Positions 1 to 8,523 of a stretch of 64,000 nucleotides of DNA are shown in pieces (position 1 is the stretch's first letter; the number at the start of each line of letters is the position of its first letter). Position numbers and translations under genes: made by a program. The stretch is from Rhizobium sp. BT03 (GTDB taxonomy: Bacteria; Pseudomonadota; Alphaproteobacteria; Rhizobiales; Rhizobiaceae). The notes under the pieces are model-generated. The model searched no databases. It had not been told where the DNA came from and saw only the letters and a list, made by a program, of their open reading frames with translations. The DNA is taken from NCBI RefSeq assembly GCF_030053155.1, contig NZ_CP125642.1, positions 1-64,000 of the forward strand, written 5' to 3'.

Positions 1-438
1 ATGGCGCTCAAGCGGATGGACAATGTAGGCATCGTCGTCGAAGACCTCACCGCGGCGATTGATTTCTTTGGCGAGCTCGGCCTTGCGCTCGAAGGACGGG
101 CCATGGTCGAAGGAGAATGGGCCGGGCGGATCACGGGGCTGGGCGATCAGCGGGTCGAGATTGCCATGATGCGCACACCTGATGGCCACAGCCGGCTCGA
201 ACTCTCCCGCTTCCTCATGCCCGATGTCGTCGCAGACCACCGCAACGCCCCGGTCAACGCGCTCGGCTATCTCCGCGTCATGTTCACCGTTGATGACATC
301 GACGAGACGCTGGAGAGGCTTCGCGCGCATGGCGCGCAACTCGTCGGCGAAATAGTCCAGTATAAAGATGCCTATCGGCTCTGCTACATAAGAGGGCCCG
401 AAGGGATTCTCCTCGGACTTGCCCAGGAACTCAGCTGA
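1..438 (+). CDS. VOC-fold (glyoxalase/bleomycin-resistance family) protein
   Basis: A 145-residue protein of the vicinal oxygen chelate family. The N-terminus (MALKRMDNVGIVVEDL, then IDFFGELGL) is the usual first beta-alpha unit of a VOC module, and a second module begins near residue 90 (LRVMFTVDDIDETLERL). The length and start match complete family members, so the gene appears whole although its ATG is the first base of the window. VOC proteins bind a metal and act as lyases, isomerases, dioxygenases or drug-binding proteins; the substrate here cannot be told. It converges on the minus-strand ABC operon, leaving only 19 bp between the two stops. Confidence 0.8.
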   Translation: MALKRMDNVGIVVEDLTAAIDFFGELGLALEGRAMVEGEWAGRITGLGDQRVEIAMMRTPDGHSRLELSRFLMPDVVADHRNAPVNALGYLRVMFTVDDIDETLERLRAHGAQLVGEIVQYKDAYRLCYIRGPEGILLGLAQELS

Positions 439-457
439 GGCGCAATCAAACAGGCTG

Positions 458-1357
458 TCAGATCATCCGCATGAAATGACCCGGCTCCACTTCGACGATA
501 TCGTCCTGGGCCGCGGCCGAACGGCGGCGGATATCCTCCACCTCGTCGGGCCTCAGCCGCGCCTTCGGATCGTCGAAGCGGACGTCGGGATCGGGCACGG
601 CTGAAAGCAGCAGCCTGGTATAGGGATGCAGCGGATTGTCGATCACCCGGGCGGTGCTGCCCCATTCGACGATCTGGCCGGCATACATCACGGCGATGTC
701 CTCCGCGACATAACGGGCGGTGGCGATATCATGGGTGATGTAGAGCAGGCCGAGATTCATCTCCTGCTTCATCTCGTTCAACAGGTTGAGCACGCCGAGG
801 CGCACCGAGACGTCGAGCATCGAGGTCGGTTCGTCGGCGACGATCACTTCCGGCCTGACAGCGAGGGCGCGGGCGATGTTGACGCGCTGGCGCTGGCCGC
901 CGGAGAGTTCATGCGGATATTTTGGCGCGACGAGATCGGGATCGAGCCTGACGCGCGTCAGCAGTTCGCGGACCGCGACGTCGATCTCGCTTCCTTTGAT
1001 CTCCGGGCGATGCAGCTTCAGCGGCCGGCGGAGGTGGTGCGCGATGGTATGGGCGGGGTTCAGCGAGGCGAAGGGATCCTGGAAGATCATCTGCACCGAG
1101 CGGCGGTAGCGGGCGATCTCGGCGGAATTGGCCGTCTCGACCGGCCGGCCCTTGTAGAGGATGCGGCCCGATGTCGGCAGGTATTCGCGCATTGCCATGC
1201 GGGCGCAGGTCGTCTTGCCGCTGCCGGATTCGCCGACGAGCGCCAGTGCCCGGCCGGCGCGCAGCGAAAAGGAGATCGAGCGGGCAGCATGAACGGCGGA
1301 CGCGCCGTGGCCGAAGGTCTTCGTCACCGTGTCGAGTGCGAGAATGGCATCAGTCAC
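458..1357 (-). CDS. Oligopeptide/oligosaccharide-type ABC transporter ATP-binding protein (DppF-like)
   Basis: This 299-residue cytoplasmic ATPase is the last gene of the minus-strand transport operon. Walker A is GESGSGKT at residues 42-49, the ABC signature LSGGQRQR starts at 151 and Walker B VIVADEPT is at 171-178. The C-terminal extension with HPYTRLLLSAVPDPD is the oligopeptide-transporter C-terminal domain (OppF/DppF class). Its ATG overlaps the stop of the preceding ATPase gene by 4 bp (ATGA), so the two ATPases are probably translationally coupled and form a heterodimer. The substrate is set by the binding protein encoded upstream, which looks carbohydrate-type rather than peptide-type. 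Confidence 0.9.
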   Translation of the reverse strand: MTDAILALDTVTKTFGHGASAVHAARSISFSLRAGRALALVGESGSGKTTCARMAMREYLPTSGRILYKGRPVETANSAEIARYRRSVQMIFQDPFASLNPAHTIAHHLRRPLKLHRPEIKGSEIDVAVRELLTRVRLDPDLVAPKYPHELSGGQRQRVNIARALAVRPEVIVADEPTSMLDVSVRLGVLNLLNEMKQEMNLGLLYITHDIATARYVAEDIAVMYAGQIVEWGSTARVIDNPLHPYTRLLLSAVPDPDVRFDDPKARLRPDEVEDIRRRSAAAQDDIVEVEPGHFMRMI

Positions 1358-2157
1358 AGCAGCACGCCTCCATGCAGTGAGGGGAAGGAGGCCCAGAGCT
1401 TCTTCGTGTAATCATGCTGCGGCGTCCGGTAGATCGCTTCGGCGGTGTTTTGCTCCACCAGCCTGCCTGACAGCATGATGCCGATGCGGTCGCAGAATTG
1501 CACCATCAGGCCGAGATCATGGGTGATGAACAGCACGGAGAAGCCGAAGCTGCGGCGCAGCTCGTTGATGCGCTGCAGGATCTCGCGCTGAACGACGACG
1601 TCGAGCGCCGTCGTCGGCTCATCCATGATGACGAGTTTTGGGTCGAGCGCCATGCAGATAGCGATGACGATGCGCTGGCGCATGCCGCCTGAAAACTGAT
1701 GCGGATAATCACGCATGCGATCCGGCGCGATGTCGACCAGCTTCAGCATTTCGGCAGTGCGCTCCCGGGCTTGCGCGCGGCTCATGTTTTTGTGGGTGCG
1801 CAGCACATCATAGAACTGTGTCTCGACGCGCAGCACCGGGTTCAGCGAGTTCATGGCGCTCTGAAAGACCATGGCGACCTCGCGCCAGCGGAAGGCGGCA
1901 AGCGCCTGCCGGTCGAGGCCGAGCACGTCGCGGCCGTCGAGCAGGATGCGGCTCTCCTTGCGGATCAGCGCCGGCGGCTTGTGCAGCCGGCTGATGGCGA
2001 AGGCGATGGTGCTCTTGCCGCAGCCGGATTCGCCGGCAAGGCCGAAGACCTCGCCCGGCGCCACGTCGAAGCTGACATCGTCGACGGCGCGGAAATCCTT
2101 CTCCTCGCCGATATAATCGATGGTGAGGCTCCTCACCGAAAGCAGCGGCTGGGTCAC
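1354..2157 (-). CDS. Oligopeptide/oligosaccharide-type ABC transporter ATP-binding protein (DppD-like)
   Basis: A 267-residue ATPase with Walker A GESGCGKS at residues 42-49, the signature FSGGMRQR and Walker [13 protein letters not shown]. It pairs with the DppF-like protein. The reading frame is open far upstream, but I place the start at a GTG (2157) because GGGAGGG lies just before it, the protein MTQPLLSVRSLTIDY then begins exactly like the family, and the GTGA overlaps the permease stop by 4 bp. It ends before the oligopeptide C-terminal extension found in many DppD proteins, so it is a shorter family member. Confidence 0.88.
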   Translation of the reverse strand: MTQPLLSVRSLTIDYIGEEKDFRAVDDVSFDVAPGEVFGLAGESGCGKSTIAFAISRLHKPPALIRKESRILLDGRDVLGLDRQALAAFRWREVAMVFQSAMNSLNPVLRVETQFYDVLRTHKNMSRAQARERTAEMLKLVDIAPDRMRDYPHQFSGGMRQRIVIAICMALDPKLVIMDEPTTALDVVVQREILQRINELRRSFGFSVLFITHDLGLMVQFCDRIGIMLSGRLVEQNTAEAIYRTPQHDYTKKLWASFPSLHGGVLL

Positions 2158-3032
2158 AGGCGGCCCTCCCCTGAGCGAACGAGCAGGGACCAGCGCTTCA
2201 GGTGATTGCCGGTGCGCAGCCGCGGATTGGCGATCTCGTCGACGGCGAAATTGAGGAGGGACATGCCGATGCCGAGGAGGGCGAGCGCGAAACAGGGTGT
2301 GAGGATATCCCACCATGCGCCGACCGAAAGGGCGGAAGCCTTCTGCGCGTTGTAAAGCATCGTGCCCCAGGAAATCGCTTTCGGATCGCCGAGGCCGAGA
2401 AATTCCAGCGTCGCCTCGGTAATAATCGCGAAGATGACGCTGCCGATGAAATTGATGCCGACGATGGAGATCACGTTGGGGAAAATCTCGAATGTCATGA
2501 TGCGCCATTGCGGCTCGCCCATCATCTCGGCCGATTTGACGAAATCCTTCTGTTTGACGGAGAGCGTCTCGGCGCGGGTGACGCGGGCCCCCCAGGCCCA
2601 GGAGGTGGCGCCGAGGATGAGCGCGATGACGAGCGGGCTCGCCTGACCGATGAAGGCGGCGAGCACCAGCAGCAGCGGCAGGTTGGGCACGACGAGCACC
2701 ATATTGGTGAAGAAGCTGATGATCTCGTCCGTCTTGCCGCCGCGATAGCCGGAGATGATGCCGAGCGCAGTACCAACCAGCGTGATCAGCAGGCCGGCGC
2801 CGAAACCGACGGCGAGCGAGGTGCGGGCGCCGTAGATCAGCCGGGCAAAGACATCCTGGCCGATGCGGGTGGTGCCGAGAATATGGTCGAGCGACGGCGG
2901 CTGATGCGGCCGCCCGGTGCGGGCGGCGGGATCGTATTGCGTCAGCAAAGGGGCTGCGATCGCGACGATGACGATGAAGGCGATGATCAGGAGGCCGACC
3001 AGCGCCTTGCGGTTTCGAAGCAGGGTTCTCAT
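2154..3032 (-). CDS. ABC transporter permease (DppC-like)
   Basis: A 292-residue inner-membrane permease of the BPD_transp_1 family. One membrane segment near residues 12-32 (VGLLIIAFIVIVAIAAPLLT) is followed by a periplasmic loop with DHILGTTRIGQDVFARLIYGAR, the DppC/OppC signature, and then five further hydrophobic segments. The coupling-helix EAA-type loop is visible around SVKQKDFVKSAEMMG. The gene lies 1 bp downstream of the DppB-like permease and overlaps the next ATPase gene by 4 bp, so the proteins should form one transport complex. Confidence 0.9.
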   Translation of the reverse strand: MRTLLRNRKALVGLLIIAFIVIVAIAAPLLTQYDPAARTGRPHQPPSLDHILGTTRIGQDVFARLIYGARTSLAVGFGAGLLITLVGTALGIISGYRGGKTDEIISFFTNMVLVVPNLPLLLVLAAFIGQASPLVIALILGATSWAWGARVTRAETLSVKQKDFVKSAEMMGEPQWRIMTFEIFPNVISIVGINFIGSVIFAIITEATLEFLGLGDPKAISWGTMLYNAQKASALSVGAWWDILTPCFALALLGIGMSLLNFAVDEIANPRLRTGNHLKRWSLLVRSGEGRL

Positions 3033-3033
3033 C

Positions 3034-4011
3034 TCATGCTCCCTTCAGCCGCGGGTCGAGCAGGATATAACTGACGTCGACGATGAAATTGGCGATCAGC
3101 ATGGTCGCGGTCATGATGAGGAGCTGGCCCTGGATGACCGGATAATCGCGGGCGAGGATCGCCTGGTAGAGAATATTGCCGAGGCCGGGATAGTTGTAGA
3201 CGACCTCCGTCACTAGCGAACCGCCGAGAATGGTGCCGATGGCGATGGCAAGGCTGGAGACGGTCGGCAGCAGGGCGTTGCGCGCCGCATACCAGAGCAT
3301 CACATGCCGGTCGGACAGGCCCTTGGCGCGGGCCATGACGATATAGTCCTCACCGAGCAGGTTGATCATGTTGTTGCGCATGGTGACGGTGAAGCCGCCG
3401 ATCAGAACGGTGCAGAGTGTGACCATAGGCAGGATGCCGTGATAGGCGACGCTGCCGAGATAGTGCAGGCTGAAGGCCGGATCGAGCGAGGGATCGGCGG
3501 CATAGCCGTTCGGAAACCAGCCGAGCGTGAAGCCGAAGATGAAGAGCACGATCAGCGAGGTGACGACCGCCGGCACCGAGGTGGCAAAGATCGCGCCGAC
3601 GGAGACGACGACATCGAACCTGCTGCCGCGGCGCCAGGCGGCGAGGATGCCGAGGAAGGTGCCGAGCGCGAAGCTGACGATCGTCGCCGTTCCCATCAGG
3701 CTGACGGTCCAGACCAGCGCATGGCCGAGCACGGAGGTCACCGGCAGCGGGAAATATTTGATCGAGCGGCCGAGATCGCCGGTAAAAATGCTGCTGAGAT
3801 AGGTGAGATATTGCTGCCAGAGCGGCCCATCGACGAAGCCGAAGGTCAGCTTCAGCGCCTGCAGGCTTTCCGGCGGCAATTCGGCGCCGGCGCTCGAAAA
3901 CATGATCTGCACGGGATCGCCCGGCATCAGGCGGGGCAGGAAGAAGTTGATCGTCGCTGCCGCGATGAAGGCTGCTATGTAGAAGACGAGGCGGCGAAGC
4001 AGGAAAGCCAT
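3034..4011 (-). CDS. ABC transporter permease (DppB-like)
   Basis: A 325-residue inner-membrane permease. The N-terminal membrane segment and FFLPRLMPGDPVQIMFS are characteristic of DppB/OppB (the PGDP motif). The EAA-type loop is EDYIVMARAKGLSDRHVM, and the family ending YPGLGNILYQAILARDYPVIQG is followed by VDVSYILLDPRLKGA. It follows the binding-protein gene by 57 bp and directly precedes the DppC-like gene. It acts as a heterodimer with that protein. Confidence 0.9.
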   Translation of the reverse strand: MAFLLRRLVFYIAAFIAAATINFFLPRLMPGDPVQIMFSSAGAELPPESLQALKLTFGFVDGPLWQQYLTYLSSIFTGDLGRSIKYFPLPVTSVLGHALVWTVSLMGTATIVSFALGTFLGILAAWRRGSRFDVVVSVGAIFATSVPAVVTSLIVLFIFGFTLGWFPNGYAADPSLDPAFSLHYLGSVAYHGILPMVTLCTVLIGGFTVTMRNNMINLLGEDYIVMARAKGLSDRHVMLWYAARNALLPTVSSLAIAIGTILGGSLVTEVVYNYPGLGNILYQAILARDYPVIQGQLLIMTATMLIANFIVDVSYILLDPRLKGA

Positions 4012-4068
4012 GGGAACTCCGTCGTGACGGGAGCGGCGTTGAAAGCACCGCTCCCGAGATCAATGCCC

Positions 4069-5715
4069 TTACTTGACCGGCTCGAGTGCGAGCAGGTTCA
4101 AGAGACGCGCCGGGTTCGTTCGCGAAATCGACGGATTGACGAAGGGATTTTCCTTGGTCGACCAGCCGGTGAAACGCTTGGTGTTGTACTGATACCAGTT
4201 CGGATTGTTGAACACCGGGATCATGGGCATGTTCTCGGCGACGATGCGCTGCGCCTTGTTCATCACCTCTTTCTGCGTGGCAAGGTCGGCGGTCTGGGTG
4301 AACTCGGTCACGAGTTTCTCGACATCGGGGTTGAACCAGCGTTGCGCGGTGAAGCGGGTCTTGCCTTTGTCCGAGGCGCTGAAGGCGCGCTTATAGGGAT
4401 AGTAGGGCGAGGCTGATGCCGGCAGGCTGTTGATCGCCGCATCGAAGCTGCCGTTGATGAGGTTGCCGGTCCACACGGCCTCTTCAGGTGTTTCGATCTT
4501 GGCGTCGATGCCGACCGCCTGCATGCCTTCGACAGCGATGTTGACGGTGTCGACCCAGTCCGTCCAGGAGTTCGGGACGATGATCGAGAAGGAGATCTTG
4601 CTGCCGTCGGGATTGTCGCGGAAACCATCGCCGTCCTTGTCCTTGTAACCCGCCTCGTCGAGCAGCGCCTTGGCGGCGTCGGCGTCATAGGTCGCGAACT
4701 TGCCAAAGTCTGATTTGACGGACGGGTCGGCCCAGCTCTTGTAAAGCTCGCCCATCAGGCCGGGATCTTCGTTCAGCGTCGGATAGCCGTAGCCGGCGAC
4801 GTCGATCATCGTCTTGCGGTCGAGCGCCATGCCGACGGCACGGCGGAACTTCAGGTCGTTGAAGGCCTTCTTGTTGTTCTCGTTCGCGGTTTCCAGGTTG
4901 AACAGGAAGGCGACCATGCTGCTCGGCGAATACCAGTAGTGGAAATGCGCCGGATCCTTGGACACATAGACATTGTCGATATCGGGGATGAAGGAGACGC
5001 CCCAGTCGAGCGTGCCGTCGGCGGTTGCCGTCAGGATCTGGTTGTTGTCGGCAAGCTGCGGGAAGCGTATGCAATCGACCTTCAGATGCGCATTGTCCCA
5101 ATAGTTCGGGTTGCGGCACTGGTCGTAGGTCTGGCCGGTGAAACGAGGGACCTCGGTCAGCGGTCCGCTGCCGACCGGGTTCTCGTTGGCGAAGGTGACG
5201 GGATCGGCGACGTCCTTCCAGACATGTTCCGGAACGATCGGCAGCTGCGAGATCTGCTCGGCGGCGAGAGAGCTCGGATTGGCGAGCGTGAAGCGCACGG
5301 TCTGGGCATCGACGGCTTTAACATCGGTGACGAAGCTCCAGATGCTGACGAAGTCGAGCGCCGGGAATTTCTTCAGATAGGCATAGGTGAAGGTGACGTC
5401 GGCTGCGGTCAGCGGCTTACCATCAGACCATTTCAGGTTCGGGCGCAGCTTGAAATCGATGCTTTTCAGATCGTCGGAGAGCTTGAAGCTTTCGGCCAGG
5501 CGATAGACCGGCTTGTTGCTGTCGAAGCGGTTGAAGATAACGAGCGGCTCATAGATGAAATCGAGCGTCGACTGGCGCGACGAGGTCTGGTTGAACGGGT
5601 TGAAGTTGCGAACCCAGGTCGTCGCCGGTTCGATATTCGCCGTCAGGACCGTTTGCGCCATGGCGGAGCCTGAAAGCAGTGTCAGGGCAGCGGCGGCAAG
5701 AAGATACTTTTTCAT
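4069..5715 (-). CDS. Family-5 extracellular solute-binding protein, probably carbohydrate (chitooligosaccharide)-type
   Basis: A 548-residue periplasmic binding protein. The signal peptide MKKYLLAAAALTLLSGSAMA is cleaved before QTVLTAN. The mature protein is SBP_bac_5 in fold. Several segments (RNFNPFNQ, DFIYEPLVIFN, LAESFKLSDDL, NENPVGSGPLTEV, CRNPNYWDNAHLKVDCIRF) resemble, from memory, the Vibrio chitooligosaccharide-binding protein and the cellobiose-type branch of this family more than DppA/OppA. A strong Shine-Dalgarno (AAGGGGAA) precedes the ATG. The glycosidase gene immediately upstream in the same operon supports a GlcNAc-containing sugar as ligand. A peptide or muropeptide ligand remains possible. 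Confidence 0.85.
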   Translation of the reverse strand: MKKYLLAAAALTLLSGSAMAQTVLTANIEPATTWVRNFNPFNQTSSRQSTLDFIYEPLVIFNRFDSNKPVYRLAESFKLSDDLKSIDFKLRPNLKWSDGKPLTAADVTFTYAYLKKFPALDFVSIWSFVTDVKAVDAQTVRFTLANPSSLAAEQISQLPIVPEHVWKDVADPVTFANENPVGSGPLTEVPRFTGQTYDQCRNPNYWDNAHLKVDCIRFPQLADNNQILTATADGTLDWGVSFIPDIDNVYVSKDPAHFHYWYSPSSMVAFLFNLETANENNKKAFNDLKFRRAVGMALDRKTMIDVAGYGYPTLNEDPGLMGELYKSWADPSVKSDFGKFATYDADAAKALLDEAGYKDKDGDGFRDNPDGSKISFSIIVPNSWTDWVDTVNIAVEGMQAVGIDAKIETPEEAVWTGNLINGSFDAAINSLPASASPYYPYKRAFSASDKGKTRFTAQRWFNPDVEKLVTEFTQTADLATQKEVMNKAQRIVAENMPMIPVFNNPNWYQYNTKRFTGWSTKENPFVNPSISRTNPARLLNLLALEPVK

Positions 5716-5759
5716 GTTCTATTCCCCTTTTTTTTATGCGGTGAGAGATGGCGCGCCGG

Positions 5760-6782
5760 TCAGGAGACCGAGGCGCTGGCAAATATGTCTTCGACTTGGC
5801 GGTGGGCGGCGCGGACATCGACCTTGAGATTGCCGAGGCGGGCCTGGCCGGCGGCAATGCGCTTCACCGCCGCCTCCTTCAGCGGCCGCGCGGCCCTGGC
5901 GGCGGCTTCGCTTTCCCTGACATCGCCGTGGCTGTGGAGGGCGATGTCGAAGCCGGCGTCGAGCACCTGTTCGACGCGTTCCGGCAATGTGCCGGCGAGC
6001 GATTCCATGAAGATGCAGTCGGAGATCAGCACGCCGTCATAGCCGAGATCGTTGCGGATGACGTCGTGCATGACAGGAGAGACGGAGGCCGGCAGCTCCT
6101 TGTCGTAGGCGGAGTAGACGACATGGGCGACCATGGCCCAGGGCGTATCCTTCAGCGCCACGAAGGGCTTGAAATCGGTCGCAATGAGCGTCTCGCGGCT
6201 GACGTCGACCACCGGGCGCTCCTTATGGGAGTCGAGCGTGGCGCGGCCATGGCCGGGAATATGTTTCATCACGGGCATGTTGCCGGTCTCGAGCAGGCCG
6301 TCGACCACCTCGCGGCCGAGGGCGGCGATGACATCGGGATCGGGGCCGAAAGAGCGGGCGCCGATGACCGCGCTCGTCGTCTCGAAGACGAGGTCGAGAA
6401 CGGGCGAGCAGCCGCTGGAAAGGCCGAGTTCCGTCATCATCGCGCCCATGGCCTGGGAGGAAAGGCGCAATGCTCTTTTGCTGAGCTCGAAATCGCGGCG
6501 CGCCAGTTCGGCGAACTGCCCGAAGCTGCGGAAGAGCGGCCAGGGGCCGGCATCGAGGTGCTGGACGCGCCCGCCTTCCTGGTCGGTGAAGACGGGCGCA
6601 TCGTCGCGGCCGACGGCTTCGCGGAAGCGTTCGATCAGCCGCTTGGTCTGCTCCGGCTCGCGCTGATTGCGCCGGCCGACGAAGAGACCGAGCGGATTGG
6701 TCTCACGAAACAGCGCGAATTCATCATCCGAAAGAACCGGATTGGGAAGGCCGACAAAAAGGGCGAGCGGGGTCGAGGACAA
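5760..6782 (-). CDS. Glycoside hydrolase family 3 beta-N-acetylhexosaminidase (NagZ-like)
   Basis: A 340-residue GH3 enzyme. The diagnostic NagZ loop KHIPGHG is at residues 173-179, followed by the DSH of the catalytic His/Asp dyad near 184-186, and VLISDCIFMESL carries the Asp expected to be the nucleophile. No signal peptide is visible, so it acts in the cytoplasm on imported substrate by releasing terminal beta-GlcNAc. The length equals single-domain NagZ enzymes, and the sequence lacks the C-terminal second domain of larger GH3 glucosidases. It lies between the GNAT gene (16 bp) and the binding-protein gene (44 bp). Chromosomal nagZ for peptidoglycan recycling is usually elsewhere, so this copy is probably dedicated to the transporter's cargo. 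Confidence 0.85.
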   Translation of the reverse strand: MSSTPLALFVGLPNPVLSDDEFALFRETNPLGLFVGRRNQREPEQTKRLIERFREAVGRDDAPVFTDQEGGRVQHLDAGPWPLFRSFGQFAELARRDFELSKRALRLSSQAMGAMMTELGLSSGCSPVLDLVFETTSAVIGARSFGPDPDVIAALGREVVDGLLETGNMPVMKHIPGHGRATLDSHKERPVVDVSRETLIATDFKPFVALKDTPWAMVAHVVYSAYDKELPASVSPVMHDVIRNDLGYDGVLISDCIFMESLAGTLPERVEQVLDAGFDIALHSHGDVRESEAAARAARPLKEAAVKRIAAGQARLGNLKVDVRAAHRQVEDIFASASVS

Positions 6783-6798
6783 TTCTGGTGCTCCGGGA

Positions 6799-7287
6799 TC
6801 AGATGGTCATTGCCGGCATGCTTCTCAGCATGCCTTCGTAGATGCCCTTGTCGGGGGCGGGGATGATGATGGCGCCTGCGGTCTTGGCGTAGAAATCGAC
6901 CGGGCCGGCATCGCCGATGAAGGCATAGGCATGCCCAAGCGTCTTCATGGTCTGAAGGCAGGCGGAAAACAGCGCGAGCCCGATACCCTTGCCGCGGGCT
7001 TCAGGGTCGACGCCGGTCGGGCCGAAGAAGCCGCGCGCCGTCGTGTCGTAGCAGGCAAAGCCGAGCAGCTCACGGCCTTCGATGGCGATCAGGCAGGCGA
7101 CGGGCTGGCGGGAGAAGGCGACCGAGACCTCGCTTGCCCAGTTCTCGCTGAACCGTTCGCGAACCCAATTGATCACGAGATGCAGCTCCGGGGGGAGGGC
7201 CGGGCGGATGGAGACGCCGACATGATCGGCTTTCCGTTGCAGGTCGGCGAGCTCTGTCGAGTATAGACTCACAAGCAGGTCTGGCAC
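6799..7287 (-). CDS. GNAT-family N-acetyltransferase
   Basis: A 162-residue acyl-CoA transferase. The acetyl-CoA binding signature is at residues 95-115 (GVDPEARGKGIGLALFSA, with the R/Q-x-x-G-x-G/A pattern), preceded by the beta-4 strand LLGFACYDTTARGFFGPTG. It is the first gene of the sugar-transport operon. The start is a GTG nine bases after AGGAGG. Its acceptor is unknown; the operon context allows an aminosugar or amino-acid substrate, but this is inference. Confidence 0.8.
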   Translation of the reverse strand: MPDLLVSLYSTELADLQRKADHVGVSIRPALPPELHLVINWVRERFSENWASEVSVAFSRQPVACLIAIEGRELLGFACYDTTARGFFGPTGVDPEARGKGIGLALFSACLQTMKTLGHAYAFIGDAGPVDFYAKTAGAIIIPAPDKGIYEGMLRSMPAMTI

Positions 7288-7302
7288 CGGTCATTCCTCC
7301 TA

Positions 7303-7324
7303 ATATTCCGTTATTGCAGAATAT
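7303..7324. promoter_or_regulatory. Inverted repeat upstream of the GNAT/NagZ/ABC operon
   Basis: ATATTC and GAATAT form 6-bp inverted arms with a 10-bp spacer, immediately upstream of the Shine-Dalgarno of the first operon gene. The position suits a repressor operator of RpiR or GntR type. No regulator gene lies next to it, so the role is inferred from symmetry and position only. Confidence 0.35.
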
Positions 7325-7442
7325 ATACCCTTTTAATGTCATAGACTTGGCTATCTGGCTGAGCTTGTCAACTGCGTTTTTCAAATGGCGCGATGCTGCT
7401 CGCCATGATGCTCTCGCTCGAAAGCAAGCTGGCTGCCGAACG

Positions 7443-7470
7443 CAAAAAATGGCCCGGGGAGGGCCGGGCC
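7443..7470 (-). terminator. Rho-independent terminator, probably of the thiMED transcript
   Basis: Read on the minus strand, GGCCCGG - six-base loop - CCGGGCC forms a perfect 7-bp GC stem followed by ATTTTTTG. It lies about 220 bases past the thiD stop and before the GNAT operon, so it would insulate the two minus-strand operons from each other. Confidence 0.65.
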
Positions 7471-7540
7471 TGACAAAGTGGGCAACTTCTCTTTCGTAAT
7501 GCTCGGCATAAGGCCACGGCCGTTCAGTTGACGTCCGTTG

Positions 7541-7688
7541 GCTGCCCCTCACCCTAACCCTCTCCCCGTAAGAACGGGGAGAGGGGACGTGCCCCGCGAA
7601 AAGTTTGGGGAACGGAGAGGTTGCAGCATATCCCCTTCGCCCCGTTTACGGGGAGAAGGTGCCGGCAGGCGGATGAGCGGCGGCAGCC
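7541..7688. repeat. RIME-like palindromic intergenic repeat
   Basis: Two hairpin-forming blocks rich in CTCTCCCC...GGGGAGAG and CCCCGT...ACGGGG flank a short spacer, beginning GCCCCTCACCCTAACCCTC. This is the look of the widespread rhizobial intergenic mosaic repeats (RIME/palindromic elements). It lies between the thiD stop and the terminator. No coding potential is seen. Confidence 0.6.
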
Positions 7689-7692
7689 CTCA

Positions 7693-8523
7693 TTACCCGT
7701 CTTTCCAAAGCGCATGAAAATGCTGCACCGGGCCGTGGCCGGAGCCGACGGTGAGGCTGCCGGCAGCCGCAACCGCGCCGGCGAGGTAATCCTTGGCGAT
7801 GGCGACCGCCTCTTCAGCCGAGACGCCCTTGGCAAGCTCGGCCGCCAGCGCGCTCGACAGCGTGCAGCCGGTGCCGTGGGTGTTCTTGGTCGGCACGCGT
7901 CGGGCTTCGAACCAGTGCAGACCATCGGCCGCGGCAAGCACGTCGGGGCTTTCCTCGCTGTCGAGATGACCGCCTTTGACCAGCACGGCGGCCGGGCCGA
8001 GCGCGCGCAGCTGCTCGGCCTGCGCCGCCATCTCGGCGCGGTTTGTCGCGACCGGCTGGTGCAGCAGGGCGGCGGCCTCAGGCAGGTTCGGGGTCAGCAG
8101 TGTGGCGAGCGGCAGCAACCGGCGGTTCAGCACGTCGACGGCTTCGGGCGCAAGCAGGGCGGCCCCGCCCTTGGCGATCATCACGGGATCGATGACGATG
8201 GGAATGCCGCGGCGGTCGGCCGGTGCTGCGGCCACAGCTGCGTCGAGTGCGGCGGCGACGGCCTCGGCGATGCCGGCATTGGCGATCATGCCGATCTTGA
8301 CGGCATCGACGCGCACATCGGCAAAGACGGCATTGATCTGATCGGCGACGAATGGAGGCGGCACCAGATGCACGCCGCTGACGCCTTGCGTGTTCTGCGC
8401 CGTCAGCGCCGTCAGCACCGCCATGCCGTAGACGCCCCGGGCGGAAAAGGCCTTGAGGTCGGCCTGGATGCCGGCGCCGCCGGAGGGATCGGAGCCGGCG
8501 ATGGAGAGGACGTTGCGGATCAT
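7693..8523 (-). CDS. thiD: Hydroxymethylpyrimidine / phosphomethylpyrimidine kinase ThiD
   Basis: A 276-residue ribokinase-fold kinase that phosphorylates HMP and HMP-P to give HMP-PP for thiamin synthesis. The N-terminus MIRNVLSIAGSDPSGGAGIQ has the ThiD signature and the C-terminal anion-hole motif is NTHGTGCTLSSALAAEL. I place the ATG at 8523 because it overlaps the thiE stop by 4 bp (ATGA); the open frame further upstream is not family-like. It is the last gene of the riboswitch-controlled salvage operon. Confidence 0.95.
   Translation of the reverse strand: MIRNVLSIAGSDPSGGAGIQADLKAFSARGVYGMAVLTALTAQNTQGVSGVHLVPPPFVADQINAVFADVRVDAVKIGMIANAGIAEAVAAALDAAVAAAPADRRGIPIVIDPVMIAKGGAALLAPEAVDVLNRRLLPLATLLTPNLPEAAALLHQPVATNRAEMAAQAEQLRALGPAAVLVKGGHLDSEESPDVLAAADGLHWFEARRVPTKNTHGTGCTLSSALAAELAKGVSAEEAVAIAKDYLAGAVAAAGSLTVGSGHGPVQHFHALWKDG

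Noticed and set aside
5748..6866. 372-codon rightward open frame antisense to the NagZ-like gene
   Set aside because: The minus strand has a full GH3 enzyme with KHIPGHG; the plus-strand translation has no family features.
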